Of a DNA stretch of 64,000 nt, positions 55,999 through 64,000 are shown in pieces. Every line of letters starts with the position of its first letter. Position 1 is the first letter of the stretch. A model generated the notes under the pieces. It was not told where the DNA came from and searched no databases. It saw only the letters and a list, made by a program, of their open reading frames with translations. Source of the DNA: Halobacillus ihumii (GTDB taxonomy: Bacteria > Bacillota > Bacilli > Bacillales > Halobacillaceae); NCBI RefSeq assembly GCF_902726645.1, contig NZ_CACVAO010000001.1, positions 806,001-870,000 on the forward strand. The letters are read 5' to 3'. The position numbers and the translations under genes are program-made.

Positions 55999-57428
55999 GG
56001 GCGCTGTCCCCGCTTGTTCATCTTCATGATCGCTTCCTGTGCATCAAGCATCGTGTTCGTTTTACCTCTATGAAAAAAGATTACCTCACCTGTTGGATCA
56101 TGAGGACTGCGGCCGGCGCGACCGGCAATTTGCACGAGGGCTGCTTCGTCAAACACCATGTGCCCTGCATCGAGCACATAGACATCAACTGACGGAAAAG
56201 TTACACCTCGCTCTAGAATCGTTGTCGTCACTAAAATACTGTATTCTCGATTTCGAAATGCGCGGACTTTCTCCTCACGGTCGGGGTCTTCTGCATGAAC
56301 AGAAGTAATAGCAGGATAGATCGGCTGTAAGATGTCGGTAACTAGCTGGGCATATTCAATCGTAGAAGTAAAAAGCAGAAGCTGTCTGCTCCCAAGCTGC
56401 TGGGCCTGTATAACCCGAAGAATAGCTTTTGGGAGCCTGCGATTTGCCAATTCTTTTCTTAACAAAGGGCTGAGTTTTAACTTCGGAACAGGCAGGGGGT
56501 GACCATGAAATCTTCTAGCGATGAATACGGCGGGAAGCTGCTTTTGATGAATCCGCTTCTTCTCCTGCCGTCTTGGAGTGGCCGTTAAATAAAGGAAGCA
56601 AGCATCTATCTTAGCTGCCCGTTTAGAAGCAAATTTTAGAGAGAGGTCGTTATGATAAGGAAAGGAATCAATTTCATCAATAATCATAACATCGAAGGCG
56701 TAAGCAAAACGATATAGTTGGTGTGTAGTTGATATCAACAGCTGGGCATCACCTGATTTTTCCTCACTATCTCCATATAAAGCTTGAATCGTTACATGTG
56801 GAAAGGCTTGTTTTAACCTTGGAGTTAGTTCACGGACCACATCCGTTCGAGGCGTAGCCAGGCAAATCCGCTTGCCGGCTTTCAAGGCAGCTGTCAGTCC
56901 GGGAAACAGCATTTCCGTTTTTCCTGCTCCACAAACTGCCCAAATTAGCAGCTCGTTTTGACCGTGTTTAATAGCCGAGACAATTTCATCAGCAGCATGT
57001 TGCTGCTCTGCAGTCAATTTTCCTTGCCAAGCACAAGGATCCTCAAGCACAGGCCACGCGTAATGAGGGCTTCCCCTATATAGAGGTTCGCATTCGATCA
57101 CACGCCCCATCATAATACAGTTCCTGCAGTACACACATGATTTTTGACAGGCAGCATGCGGCATGACAGCAAATAAATACTGCTTATCGTTGCCGCATCG
57201 CTTACAAGTAAACCTAGACCTTTTCCTTTCAATTGAGATCATACTTTCCATATAACCTTCTGAAATATACAGCTGCAATTCTTCATCTGAAAACGGGATT
57301 TCTTGTCGGGTCAGCAGTTTCCCCATCAGCCACCTGTGAGATGACTGTTCAGGAATCGACAGAAGTGGTGAAACTTGCGGAGCAGGAGAGGGTTTACGCA
57401 AGAAGAATAAACGAGGCAGAAAAATCAC
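55995..57428 (-). CDS. comFA: Competence helicase ComFA
   Basis: DEAD-type ATPase on the cytoplasmic side of the DNA-uptake channel. The 477-residue protein has a four-cysteine zinc module (C-K-R-C, C-Q-K-S-C-V-Y-C-R-N-C), Walker A V-C-G-A-G-K-T-E, motif II I-I-D-E-I-D-S-F and motif VI Q-I-A-G-R-A-G-R. The start GTG 57428 has only a weak AGGA nearby; an internal ATG (M-G-K-L-L-T-R) with AGGTGG is possible. A MITE-like repeat begins 31 bp upstream, so the native promoter may have been displaced or supplied by the repeat. Confidence 0.93.
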   Translation of the reverse strand: MIFLPRLFFLRKPSPAPQVSPLLSIPEQSSHRWLMGKLLTRQEIPFSDEELQLYISEGYMESMISIERKRSRFTCKRCGNDKQYLFAVMPHAACQKSCVYCRNCIMMGRVIECEPLYRGSPHYAWPVLEDPCAWQGKLTAEQQHAADEIVSAIKHGQNELLIWAVCGAGKTEMLFPGLTAALKAGKRICLATPRTDVVRELTPRLKQAFPHVTIQALYGDSEEKSGDAQLLISTTHQLYRFAYAFDVMIIDEIDSFPYHNDLSLKFASKRAAKIDACFLYLTATPRRQEKKRIHQKQLPAVFIARRFHGHPLPVPKLKLSPLLRKELANRRLPKAILRVIQAQQLGSRQLLLFTSTIEYAQLVTDILQPIYPAITSVHAEDPDREEKVRAFRNREYSILVTTTILERGVTFPSVDVYVLDAGHMVFDEAALVQIAGRAGRSPHDPTGEVIFFHRGKTNTMLDAQEAIMKMNKRGQRP

Positions 57429-57458
57429 TTCCTATTCTATTTTATAAAGAAACTTGTA

Positions 57459-57752
57459 GAGGCTGGGACATAAGGTAAGCAATGATGTCAATAAACGAAC
57501 ACTAAAATGTCGTATTGTATAAACGCAGTCCTTAGCGTAGTCAAAATACGTAGACTCCTGTGGGAACAGCGCGAGTCGAAGATCCCGCAAGAAAGCGTTC
57601 TTTGCTTTCTGAGGAATCTGAGGCCGTGCCCACGGAAAGCGAAGTGTTTTGACGAAGCGATGGCAGATAATCTTGGTACACGAATAATCCCTGCTGATTC
57701 AATAGAATCGATTGAATTATTTTATGCTTAACTAAATTTTGTCCCAGCCTCA
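57459..57752. repeat. Intergenic MITE-like element, copy 3
   Basis: A 294-bp copy with the cleanest ends: AGAGGCTGGGACATAAG at the left and TTTTGTCCCAGCCTC at the right. The core matches the 12.5-kb copy in the same orientation (TAGTCAAAATACG, GACTCCTGTGGGAACAGC, GATCCCGCA, CCCACGGAAAGCGAAG, TTTTGACGAAGCGATGG). It occupies almost the whole comFA-degV intergenic space and ends five bases before the degV stop. Confidence 0.85.
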
Positions 57753-57757
57753 CTCAC

Positions 57758-58603
57758 TTAAGACTTCTTATACCAGCCAATGCCCATAGCTCCCTCACCG
57801 AGATGTGACCCAATGACGGGACCAAAGTAACTAACGATGACCTCGACATTCTCAAACTGCTCTTCAATAGCGTTTTTGATTTGCTCGGCTTCCTGAGGTC
57901 GATTGGCATGAATTACACTTGCTTGAAATGTACCTTCTTCCATTACATCTTCTTCAAACAGCGTCAGAATTCGTTTGAGGGCTTTTTTACGCGTTCTTAT
58001 TTTTTCAAATGGAACGATCTTAGTATCTACGAAATGAAGAACAGGTTTTACTTGCAGAAGGCTCCCTACGAAAGCTTGAGCACCATTCAGTCTTCCCCCT
58101 CTATGCAAATGGCTCAAATCGTCAGCCATAAAATAAGCTTGCATGGACGATTTCATTTCTTCTAATCTAGTAATAATCTGCTCAGGTGTTCCTCCATCGT
58201 TGGCTATTTCAGCTGCTTCTATCGCATAGAAGCCCTGCATAAGGCAGCTAATTTCAGAATCAAACACATGCACATCAAGGTCGTCCACCATTTCACTTGC
58301 AGCCACCATTCCTTGATACGTTCCGCTAATGCCGCTTGAGAGGTGAATCGCTACCACTGCATCAAAATCACGAGCTAACTCCTCAAGCTTTTCCGCCATC
58401 AGCCCGGTTGCAGGCTGTGATGTTTTGGGCAGTTCCTTGTGTTCTTTGACCATATCATAGAAGTCATCGGCTGTAATATCAACTTCTTCCTGGTAAGACT
58501 CAAGGCCAAAAATCACGTTCAAAGGCACCATATGAATTCTATTAGACTGACGTACTTTCTTAGGTATGTAAGCTGTACTATCCGTAAGCACCGCTGTTTT
58601 CAT
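57758..58603 (-). CDS. degV: DegV family fatty-acid-binding protein
   Basis: DegV-fold protein; family members bind fatty acids, such as FakB, the partner of fatty acid kinase FakA. The 281-residue protein starts V-L-T-D-S-T-A-Y-I-P and has P-K-T-S-Q-P-A-T-G, H-L-S-S-G-I-S-G-T-Y and I-G-S-H-L-G-E-G-A-M-G near the end, all family motifs. It follows degU, as yviA does in B. subtilis. Confidence 0.92.
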   Translation of the reverse strand: MKTAVLTDSTAYIPKKVRQSNRIHMVPLNVIFGLESYQEEVDITADDFYDMVKEHKELPKTSQPATGLMAEKLEELARDFDAVVAIHLSSGISGTYQGMVAASEMVDDLDVHVFDSEISCLMQGFYAIEAAEIANDGGTPEQIITRLEEMKSSMQAYFMADDLSHLHRGGRLNGAQAFVGSLLQVKPVLHFVDTKIVPFEKIRTRKKALKRILTLFEEDVMEEGTFQASVIHANRPQEAEQIKNAIEEQFENVEVIVSYFGPVIGSHLGEGAMGIGWYKKS

Positions 58604-58737
58604 AGGATTGATCTCCTCCCATCTATTGATAACATATATGTATAGCTTGTCACGTTATTCTTTACCTACATTTTACATTAAGGTCTCACGCATTGCACCT
58701 ACAATATCCAAAAAACGAGATCTATTCACTATATACT

Positions 58738-58880
58738 TGGTTAGGGCGTTATCCTATTAAGATAAGGCGCTATCGCTCAGAGGCAGGTCGCTATCTCCAT
58801 CCGTTAAGGGAGTATCTAACATAGGTGGGGCTCTATCACGATTCGATAAGTCGTTATCCGGTGAATCTCATCGCTAAACC
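58738..58880. repeat. Degenerate tandem repeat, unit about 20-24 bp
   Basis: Six or seven units share a GGCGCTATC-like core: GGGCGTTATC, AGGCGCTATC, GGTCGCTATC, AGGGAGTATC, GGGCTCTATC, AAGTCGTTATC, then a decayed CATCGCTAA. Spacers are short and dissimilar, often containing GATAAG or CGATAAG. Confidence 0.7.
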
Positions 58881-58946
58881 TCGACGGAACCTCAACAATC
58901 AAAAAGAAATCACCTTAATCGACTTTAAAAGTTGGTTCACAAGCAA

Positions 58947-58985
58947 TAAAAAAGGGATCTGAAGTAATTTCTCTTCAGATCCCTT
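58947..58985 (-). terminator. Terminator after degU
   Basis: Stem AAGGGATCTGAA...TTCAGATCCCTT with TTTT on the minus strand, 10 bases past the degU stop. Confidence 0.92.
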
Positions 58986-58995
58986 ATCTTCTAGT

Positions 58996-59673
58996 TTATA
59001 CGACTTCCACCCAGCCGTTCTTAATTGCCGTCACAACAGCTTGCGTACGATCGTTCACGTTCATTTTCTGTAGAATATTGCTAACATGGTTTTTAACCGT
59101 CTTTTCACTTATATATAACGCTTCCGCTACACCGCGGTTGCTGTTTCCGTCAGCCAAAAGCTGCAATACTTCACACTCACGTCTAGTTAAAAGATGAAGC
59201 GGCTTTCTGTACTCAATCGCGCGGTAAGCATTGCCTTCCTTCGTCTCAGACAGCCTGCGATATTCAGCGACCAGGTTATGAGTCACTTTTGGATGTAAGT
59301 ATGAACCGCCCTCACTTACAACTTTAATCGCATCGATCAGTGCATCGGAATCCATTTCTTTCAACAAGTAGCCCTGTGCCCCTGTTTTTAATGCATGCGT
59401 TACATAGTTTTCGTCGTCATGAATCGACAAAATAATGATCTTTAAATCTGGGTATCTACTAGTAATTTCCGCTGTTGCTTCCACACCGTTCATACTTGGC
59501 ATGTTAATGTCCATCAATACGATATCCGGGTTGTTTTCCTCGATTAGCTCCAACGCTACATCGCCATCGTCTCCTTCGGCAACTACCTCAAAGCTCGTTT
59601 CAAAATCGAGAATACGCTTTACGCCTTCACGGAATAATTTATGATCATCAATCAAGACTATTTTTGTCGTCAT
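58996..59673 (-). CDS. degU: Response regulator DegU
   Basis: NarL-type regulator of exoenzymes, competence, biofilm and motility. The 225-residue protein has a receiver domain (D-D-H near residue 9, phospho-acceptor in I-V-L-M-D-I-N-M-P near 55, lysine in G-Y-L-L-K-E) and a C-terminal LuxR helix-turn-helix ([10 protein letters not shown] to V-K-N-H-V-S-N-I-L). It lies 163 bp downstream of degS. Confidence 0.97.
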   Translation of the reverse strand: MTTKIVLIDDHKLFREGVKRILDFETSFEVVAEGDDGDVALELIEENNPDIVLMDINMPSMNGVEATAEITSRYPDLKIIILSIHDDENYVTHALKTGAQGYLLKEMDSDALIDAIKVVSEGGSYLHPKVTHNLVAEYRRLSETKEGNAYRAIEYRKPLHLLTRRECEVLQLLADGNSNRGVAEALYISEKTVKNHVSNILQKMNVNDRTQAVVTAIKNGWVEVV

Positions 59674-59836
59674 GAATCTTCCTCCTAATTATTACATTCG
59701 ATTGTTTTACTGGTTTACTAGAATACGAATGAGTATCGTCTCTTATTTATCTCTGTTTAGTATGTTTTCGTTCATTACCCTAATCCTATTTCCTATTATA
59801 AACGATTCAAGTCTTTTTACATAGTTGAATTAAAGA

Positions 59837-60976
59837 TTAACTAGTAATTGGAATTTGAATCATGACGATGGTCCCTTGACCTTCTGAGGAATCTATCTTC
59901 AATTCCCCATGCACCATGTCTACACGTTCACGCATACCCATGAGACCAAAGGATTTCTCTTTTTTTATAGCCGGGTCAAAGCCCTTTCCATCATCTTTAA
60001 TTAAAATGTTCGCATTCTCGGGCTTCATCTCTATGGCTACGTGAATTTCAGAAGGCTCTGCATGCTTCACAGCGTTCTGAACAGCTTCTTGAATCAGCCG
60101 AAATAAAGCCACCTCATACTTGCTTTCGAGTCTTCGCGCATCTCCCATCGAAGTAAAGGAAATCTTGATGTTGTTATACTCTTCGGTTGTCGCTAAGTAT
60201 TTCTTTAGGGTGGGCACCAGACCTAAATCATCTAATGCCATTGGACGAAGATCATAAATAATACGACGCACTTCATAGAGTGCAGATCGCACAAGTTTAC
60301 GAACATTCTTCATCTCGTCAAGGGCTTCTTTAATCCCCCGCTCGTTGAATGTCCGTTCCACTAGGTCGGAACGAAGCATTACATTAGCCAGCATTTGTGC
60401 TGGCCCATCATGAATTTCCCGCGAAAGCCTTCTGCGTTCTTCTTCTTGTGCTTCAATAATCTGCAAGCCGAATTCCTGTTTTTCCTGGGCGGATTCCAAA
60501 GCATCAGTCACGTGCTTAAAGTCTTCTGTTAGGTAATTCAACACAATAGAAATCTTGCCCGCTAAAGCTTCAGCACGTTGAATCGTGTCGTCCAGGCTGC
60601 GCAGTCGAAATTCAATTTCCTGACGCCTGCTTCTTAGTTGTTTTTCTTTTTCCCTGGTCATGGATAAATCCATTTGCAAGGAATGAGTTTGTTCATAAAC
60701 TTTACGAATTTCATGTTCTGAATACTGTTGAAATTGCTTGCTGACTTCCGACAATCGCTTTTTAGATAACCGAACCTTTTGATCAAGATGGTCGCCGTCT
60801 TCAATTAAGTCAGTTACCTGCTCTTTGATACGGAGCAACTCTTTGTTCAGTTTCTCAAATTCGCTTCGGGAGTCTTCACCAATCTGGAAAATTTCATCTT
60901 TACTGTTCGTAACGGTATCGACCATTTCCCTTATTACATAGTCGAGTTCTTTATTCCCAGATCCATTCTCTTTCAT
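59837..60976 (-). CDS. degS: Sensor histidine kinase DegS
   Basis: Cytoplasmic kinase/phosphatase for DegU. The 379-residue protein lacks membrane helices. It has an N-terminal DegS coiled-coil sensor (about 10-170), a HisKA_3 domain with the phospho-histidine in S-R-E-I-H-D-G-P-A-Q near residue 190, and a C-terminal HATPase (N-A-V-K-H-A, D-D-G-K-G-F-D). ATG 60976 follows GGAGGAG. Confidence 0.97.
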   Translation of the reverse strand: MKENGSGNKELDYVIREMVDTVTNSKDEIFQIGEDSRSEFEKLNKELLRIKEQVTDLIEDGDHLDQKVRLSKKRLSEVSKQFQQYSEHEIRKVYEQTHSLQMDLSMTREKEKQLRSRRQEIEFRLRSLDDTIQRAEALAGKISIVLNYLTEDFKHVTDALESAQEKQEFGLQIIEAQEEERRRLSREIHDGPAQMLANVMLRSDLVERTFNERGIKEALDEMKNVRKLVRSALYEVRRIIYDLRPMALDDLGLVPTLKKYLATTEEYNNIKISFTSMGDARRLESKYEVALFRLIQEAVQNAVKHAEPSEIHVAIEMKPENANILIKDDGKGFDPAIKKEKSFGLMGMRERVDMVHGELKIDSSEGQGTIVMIQIPITS

Positions 60977-61144
60977 AACAAGTCTCCTCCATCAATATTC
61001 ACATACTCATTCGATTGACCTACGTCAATTTGTGGGGGTTATGTGAAAAACCACTTTATTTTTTCTCTATTCTTGTTTTATCTACATTTGCCCATACCTA
61101 TAAAGTCGTTATATAATAAAACCTTAGGAGGTTCAACCAAAACC

Positions 61145-61783
61145 ATGTTAGAAAGTTATTATACCGTAAATCATCAAGGATCCGAAGAGCTGACAATACA
61201 AAAGTCCCGATTTATCGGGCATGTTAAACGTTGTGAGACAGAGGATGAAGCTCAAACCTTCATAGAATCTATGAAGAAACAATATAAAGATGCTACTCAT
61301 AATTGTTCAGCTTATATGATAGGCGAGCACGATCTCATACAAAAAGCCAACGACGATGGTGAACCAAGCGGGACAGCAGGAGTACCTATGCTTGAAGTCC
61401 TTAAAAAAATGGGACTTAAGGATACGGCAGTCGTTGTCACTCGTTACTTTGGAGGAACGAAGCTTGGGGCCGGTGGTTTAATACGTGCTTACTCCAGTAC
61501 AACTTCTGAAGCCATTAAGGCGACAGGAGTAGTTAAAAGAGAGCTCATGCAAACGATGAAAGTCTCTATTGACTACACGCTGCTCGGTAAAGTGGAAAAT
61601 GAGATTAGAAATTCAACCTATCATTTAGACGAGATTCATTACTTAGAAAAAGTCGAAATGGACGTTAAAGTCGAAACCAATCAAACTGGAGCATTCGAAA
61701 CTTGGATCACCAATTTAACGAGTGGTCAAGCACAGATTGCCAAGGGAGAATGCAATTATTCAGATACCCCCATTTCCTTGTGA
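61145..61783 (+). CDS. yvyE: YigZ/IMPACT family protein YvyE
   Basis: A 212-residue protein of the UPF0029/IMPACT family. The N-terminal domain has the signature D-D-G-E-P-S-G-T-A-G and V-V-T-R-Y-F-G-G-T-K-L-G-A-G-G-L, and the C-terminal DUF1949 domain follows. The molecular role is unclear. ATG 61145 is used, preceded by AGGAGG at 13 bases; an in-frame extension to 61043 lies in the divergent promoter region. It is divergent from degS as in B. subtilis. Confidence 0.92.
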   Translation: MLESYYTVNHQGSEELTIQKSRFIGHVKRCETEDEAQTFIESMKKQYKDATHNCSAYMIGEHDLIQKANDDGEPSGTAGVPMLEVLKKMGLKDTAVVVTRYFGGTKLGAGGLIRAYSSTTSEAIKATGVVKRELMQTMKVSIDYTLLGKVENEIRNSTYHLDEIHYLEKVEMDVKVETNQTGAFETWITNLTSGQAQIAKGECNYSDTPISL

Positions 61784-61831
61784 AAGGGATGATTTATGAA
61801 GGTCGTTATTTTTTGAAGGGGAAGGTTAGTT

Positions 61832-62857
61832 ATGAAGAAAAGTAAGTTAAAGGTATTCTTATGGTCGCTGGCTGCACTGCTTCTTATATTTGTAGGAGCT
61901 ACAATTGGTTATGCGGCCTATTTAACAGATAAAGCACGAGAAGTAGCTAAAGAATCGCATGATACATTAGAACGCGGTGATAAATCAGCTATGCGGAATG
62001 AAGCCGTTCAACCTGAATTTGACAATACTTCAATTTTATTCCTCGGAGTCGATGATAGTAAAGCGCGATCCAATGGAAATACGTCAGGTCATACCAGCCG
62101 TTCTGACGCCTTAGTGCTGGCTACTTTTAACGATGAAGAAAAGTCTGTTAAATTATTGAGCATTCCACGGGATTCATATGTTTATATACCAGAAGTCGGA
62201 TATCGCGACAAAATTACACATGCACACGCATTTGGCGGAACAGATGCAACAGTAAAAACAGTAGAAAACTTTCTGGATGTTCCGGTTGATTACTATGTCC
62301 GATTAAATTTTAACTCTTTCATTGAAGTTATTAACGCTCTTGGCGGAGTAAAATTTAACGTTCCGTTCGCCTTAACCGAGCAAAACAGTGAAGATACAGC
62401 AGGTGCGATTCACTTAGAAGAAGGATTACAAACCGTAACAGGGGAAGAAGCTCTGGCATTAGTACGCTCTCGTCAGTATGACAGTGATTTAGCACGTGGC
62501 GAACGACAAATGAAAATGATAGAAGCTATTATTGACAAAGCTTCCCAAATTGGCTCCATTACTAATTACAGTAAAGTAATTGAATCAATCGGAAATAACC
62601 TGAAAACGAACCTTACCTTCTCTGAAATGACAGCGTATAAAGATTATGTGATTCAACAGAACGGTTTAGATTTCGAGGAAATGCAGCTTAATGGCCGAGG
62701 AACTTACATTGATGGGGTCTGGTACTACAAGGTGAACCAAACAAGCCTATTAAATGTTCAGAATTCCTTGCAAGCTCATTTAGGATTAAACGAATCCTCA
62801 ACAAATAACGCATTTGCTGGCGATGATCAGGAAGATTCCTATGACCCTCTGCAATAA
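61832..62857 (+). CDS. LytR-CpsA-Psr family ligase (TagU-like)
   Basis: LCP proteins transfer wall teichoic acid or other glycopolymers from lipid carrier to peptidoglycan. The 341-residue protein has one N-terminal membrane helix (about 7-30) and an extracellular LCP domain with F-L-G-V-D, S-R-S-D-A-L, S-I-P-R-D-S-Y and the arginine motif A-L-A-L-V-R-S-R, D-L-A-R-G-E-R-Q. An acidic tail follows. The position after yvyE matches B. subtilis tagU (lytR). It ends at the 62919-62957 terminator. Confidence 0.92.
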   Translation: MKKSKLKVFLWSLAALLLIFVGATIGYAAYLTDKAREVAKESHDTLERGDKSAMRNEAVQPEFDNTSILFLGVDDSKARSNGNTSGHTSRSDALVLATFNDEEKSVKLLSIPRDSYVYIPEVGYRDKITHAHAFGGTDATVKTVENFLDVPVDYYVRLNFNSFIEVINALGGVKFNVPFALTEQNSEDTAGAIHLEEGLQTVTGEEALALVRSRQYDSDLARGERQMKMIEAIIDKASQIGSITNYSKVIESIGNNLKTNLTFSEMTAYKDYVIQQNGLDFEEMQLNGRGTYIDGVWYYKVNQTSLLNVQNSLQAHLGLNESSTNNAFAGDDQEDSYDPLQ

Positions 62858-62918
62858 TTTGATTATTCCCCGGGAAATATCGTCAAAATGAATGGCAATG
62901 TAACAAAAAGCTATGTGT

Positions 62919-62957
62919 AACCTACTTCATCTAAAGTTCCATGAAGTAGGTTTTGTT
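62919..62957 (+). terminator. Terminator after the LCP gene
   Basis: Stem AACCTACTTCAT...ATGAAGTAGGTT followed by TTGTT on the plus strand, about 60 bases after the stop codon. Confidence 0.88.
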
Positions 62958-63100
62958 ATTTGTAAGTTTATTTTGTTGCTTTTTCGTGAATAGAAGAGAA
63001 GTGACTACAATTATGCAAAGAAGAGTGATAAATGCTAAATTGCACAGAATAACCTAAGAACCAAAGAAATTAACTAAATCATAGGGGGCTTTATTTTTTC

Positions 63101-64000
63101 ATGGCTGACAAAGAAAGACAGAAATTAAAACGTTCACTTAAACCACATTGGGTCTGGGCTATTGCCTTTGGATCTGCCATTGGCTGGGGGGCATTTGTTC
63201 TTCCACCGGACTGGATTAGCCAGGCTGGACCAGCAGGAGTTATCATCGGTATATTGCTAGGTGCAGTTCTAATGATGGTGATCGGTGTGAGCTACGGATT
63301 CTTAATTGAAAAATTTCCTGTTACTGGTGGGGAATTCTCCTATGCTTACATAGGTTTTGGCAGAGGGCTGGCCTTTTTAGCAGGTTGGTTTTTAACACTT
63401 GGATACATTTGTATCGTTGCTTTAAATGCTTCTGCTCTTGCACTATTAGCAAAATTTCTATTTCCTGACTTTGTGCGAATGGGTAACCTTTATACGGTTG
63501 CAGGATATGATGTTTCCATTATTCAAGTATTGATAGCAAGCGCGGCTTTAATTATTTTTGCCTTATTAAATATTAGAGGAACTAGCTTTTCAGGACGCAC
63601 TCAATTTATTTTCAGTATGATCCTTATTTTTGGAATTGTACTTCTGGCTGGAGGCGCAATTTTTGCTGAGGGTCCAAGCATATCCAATCTCTCACCTGCT
63701 TTTCTGCCTGACCAAACAGCAATCGCCTCTATATTAACGATATTAGCGATCGCTCCATTTGCTTATGTAGGGTTTGATAACATCCCTCAGGCTGCGGAGG
63801 AATTTAAGTTTGAAGCCAACAAAGCATTCGGACTTATTATCTGGTCCTTACTTGCCGCCGGACTCGCCTATGCTGTGATGATTTTCGTTACAGCCAGTGT
63901 GATGCCATGGCAAGAACTGCTTAGCCAAATTGAATCACAGAATTCTGTCTGGGGAACTGGTGACGCTATTGAAAGTTATATGGGCCGGGCTGGGGTGTTC
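63101..64000 (+). CDS. APC-family amino acid permease, N-terminal part (cut by window edge)
   Basis: The first 300 residues of an amino acid/polyamine transporter. The frame opens with ATG 63101 (M-A-D-K-E-R-Q) and stays open to the edge. Membrane helix 1 carries the APC-type unwound motif F-G-S-A-I-G-W-G-A-F; then come F-P-V-T-G-G-E-F-S-Y-A-Y helices and A-I-A-P-F-A-Y-V-G-F-D-N-I-P-Q-A-A-E-E, a conserved helix 6 region. GGGGG lies about 12 bases upstream. The substrate is not determinable from this fragment. Confidence 0.9.
   Translation, partial: MADKERQKLKRSLKPHWVWAIAFGSAIGWGAFVLPPDWISQAGPAGVIIGILLGAVLMMVIGVSYGFLIEKFPVTGGEFSYAYIGFGRGLAFLAGWFLTLGYICIVALNASALALLAKFLFPDFVRMGNLYTVAGYDVSIIQVLIASAALIIFALLNIRGTSFSGRTQFIFSMILIFGIVLLAGGAIFAEGPSISNLSPAFLPDQTAIASILTILAIAPFAYVGFDNIPQAAEEFKFEANKAFGLIIWSLLAAGLAYAVMIFVTASVMPWQELLSQIESQNSVWGTGDAIESYMGRAGVF

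Larger units (their letters stand above)
58604..58995. other. Intergenic region degU / degV with degenerate tandem repeats
   Basis: About 390 bp without a gene. It has the degU terminator (58947-58985) and the degenerate repeat array at 58738-58880. Confidence 0.6.

Noticed and set aside
57507..57731. 74-residue plus-strand open frame in the 57.5-kb repeat
   Set aside because: Repeat-derived, with no recognisable protein and no ribosome site.
58738..58880. CRISPR array
   Set aside because: Units are short and strongly degenerate, spacers are only about 10-14 bases and no cas genes are nearby.

Overview
The window is a chromosomal segment of a Gram-positive, endospore-former-type Firmicute of the family Bacillaceae. 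Gene order is close to the Bacillus subtilis hprK–lgt–ppaX, uvrBA, minJ–ctpB–ftsEX–prfB–secA–hpf–fliTSD–flaG–hag–csrA–fliW–flgLKNM–comF–degV–degUS–yvyE–LCP region. Low-to-moderate GC, AGGAGG ribosome sites and LexA, Fur, sigma-B and sigma-D motifs of the Bacillus type fit this. A moderately halophilic genus such as Halobacillus is my guess, not something the sequence proves. Nearly all genes lie on the minus strand. No rRNA, tRNA, CRISPR array, prophage or complete transposase gene was seen.

Layout. 1-4.7 kb: glpK (cut by the window edge), glpP, an acetyltransferase, ppaX, yvoD, lgt and hprK form one tight operon. 4.8-7.4 kb: yvlD/yvlB envelope-stress genes and yojF-bshB2 (bacillithiol). 7.4-14.4 kb: uvrA/uvrB behind a LexA box, then prfC. 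14.7-23.5 kb: a large SWIM/SNF2 helicase, a heme A synthase-like protein, a haloacid dehalogenase, a four-PAS GGDEF protein and a Fur-controlled siderophore ATPase. 23.7-34.8 kb: minJ, ctpB, a DUF421 protein, nitronate monooxygenase, a D,D-carboxypeptidase, an EnvC-like M23 hydrolase with ftsX/ftsE, cytochrome c551 and gtaB. 35.3-40.2 kb: prfB with its programmed +1 frameshift, secA, a small CxxC protein and hpf with a sigma-B promoter. 40.4-55.3 kb: the late flagellar cluster. 55.3-61 kb: comFC, comFA, degV, degU, degS. 61-64 kb, plus strand: yvyE, an LCP ligase and the start of an amino acid permease.

The most striking feature is the flagellin gene hag (48148-50143). It is split into three exons by two ORF-less group I introns of 280 and 363 bp, both placed exactly between codons in the most conserved N- and C-terminal parts of flagellin. 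Both have recognisable P, Q, R and S core elements and pairing P7 strands. About 100 bp downstream is a free-standing gene with tandem 'GSP...YP...DF..VPN.YW' repeats and a C-terminal PD-(D/E)XK/Vsr-like nuclease domain, resembling a homing endonuclease. It is broken by a single-base frameshift. With a sulfonate-type ABC transporter operon it sits between hag and flaG, which are neighbours in B. subtilis. I propose that nuclease and introns form (or were) a trans-acting homing system on flagellin; this is inference.

The late flagellar genes look regulated as in B. subtilis. Sigma-D-type promoters precede hag, flaG and yvyF-flgM, and the hag leader carries a hairpin with the CsrA motif in its loop, beside csrA and fliW. 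A family of about 300-bp intergenic elements with terminal inverted repeats (12.5, 34.9 and 57.5 kb, with a distant relative at 19.4 kb) is also scattered through the window.
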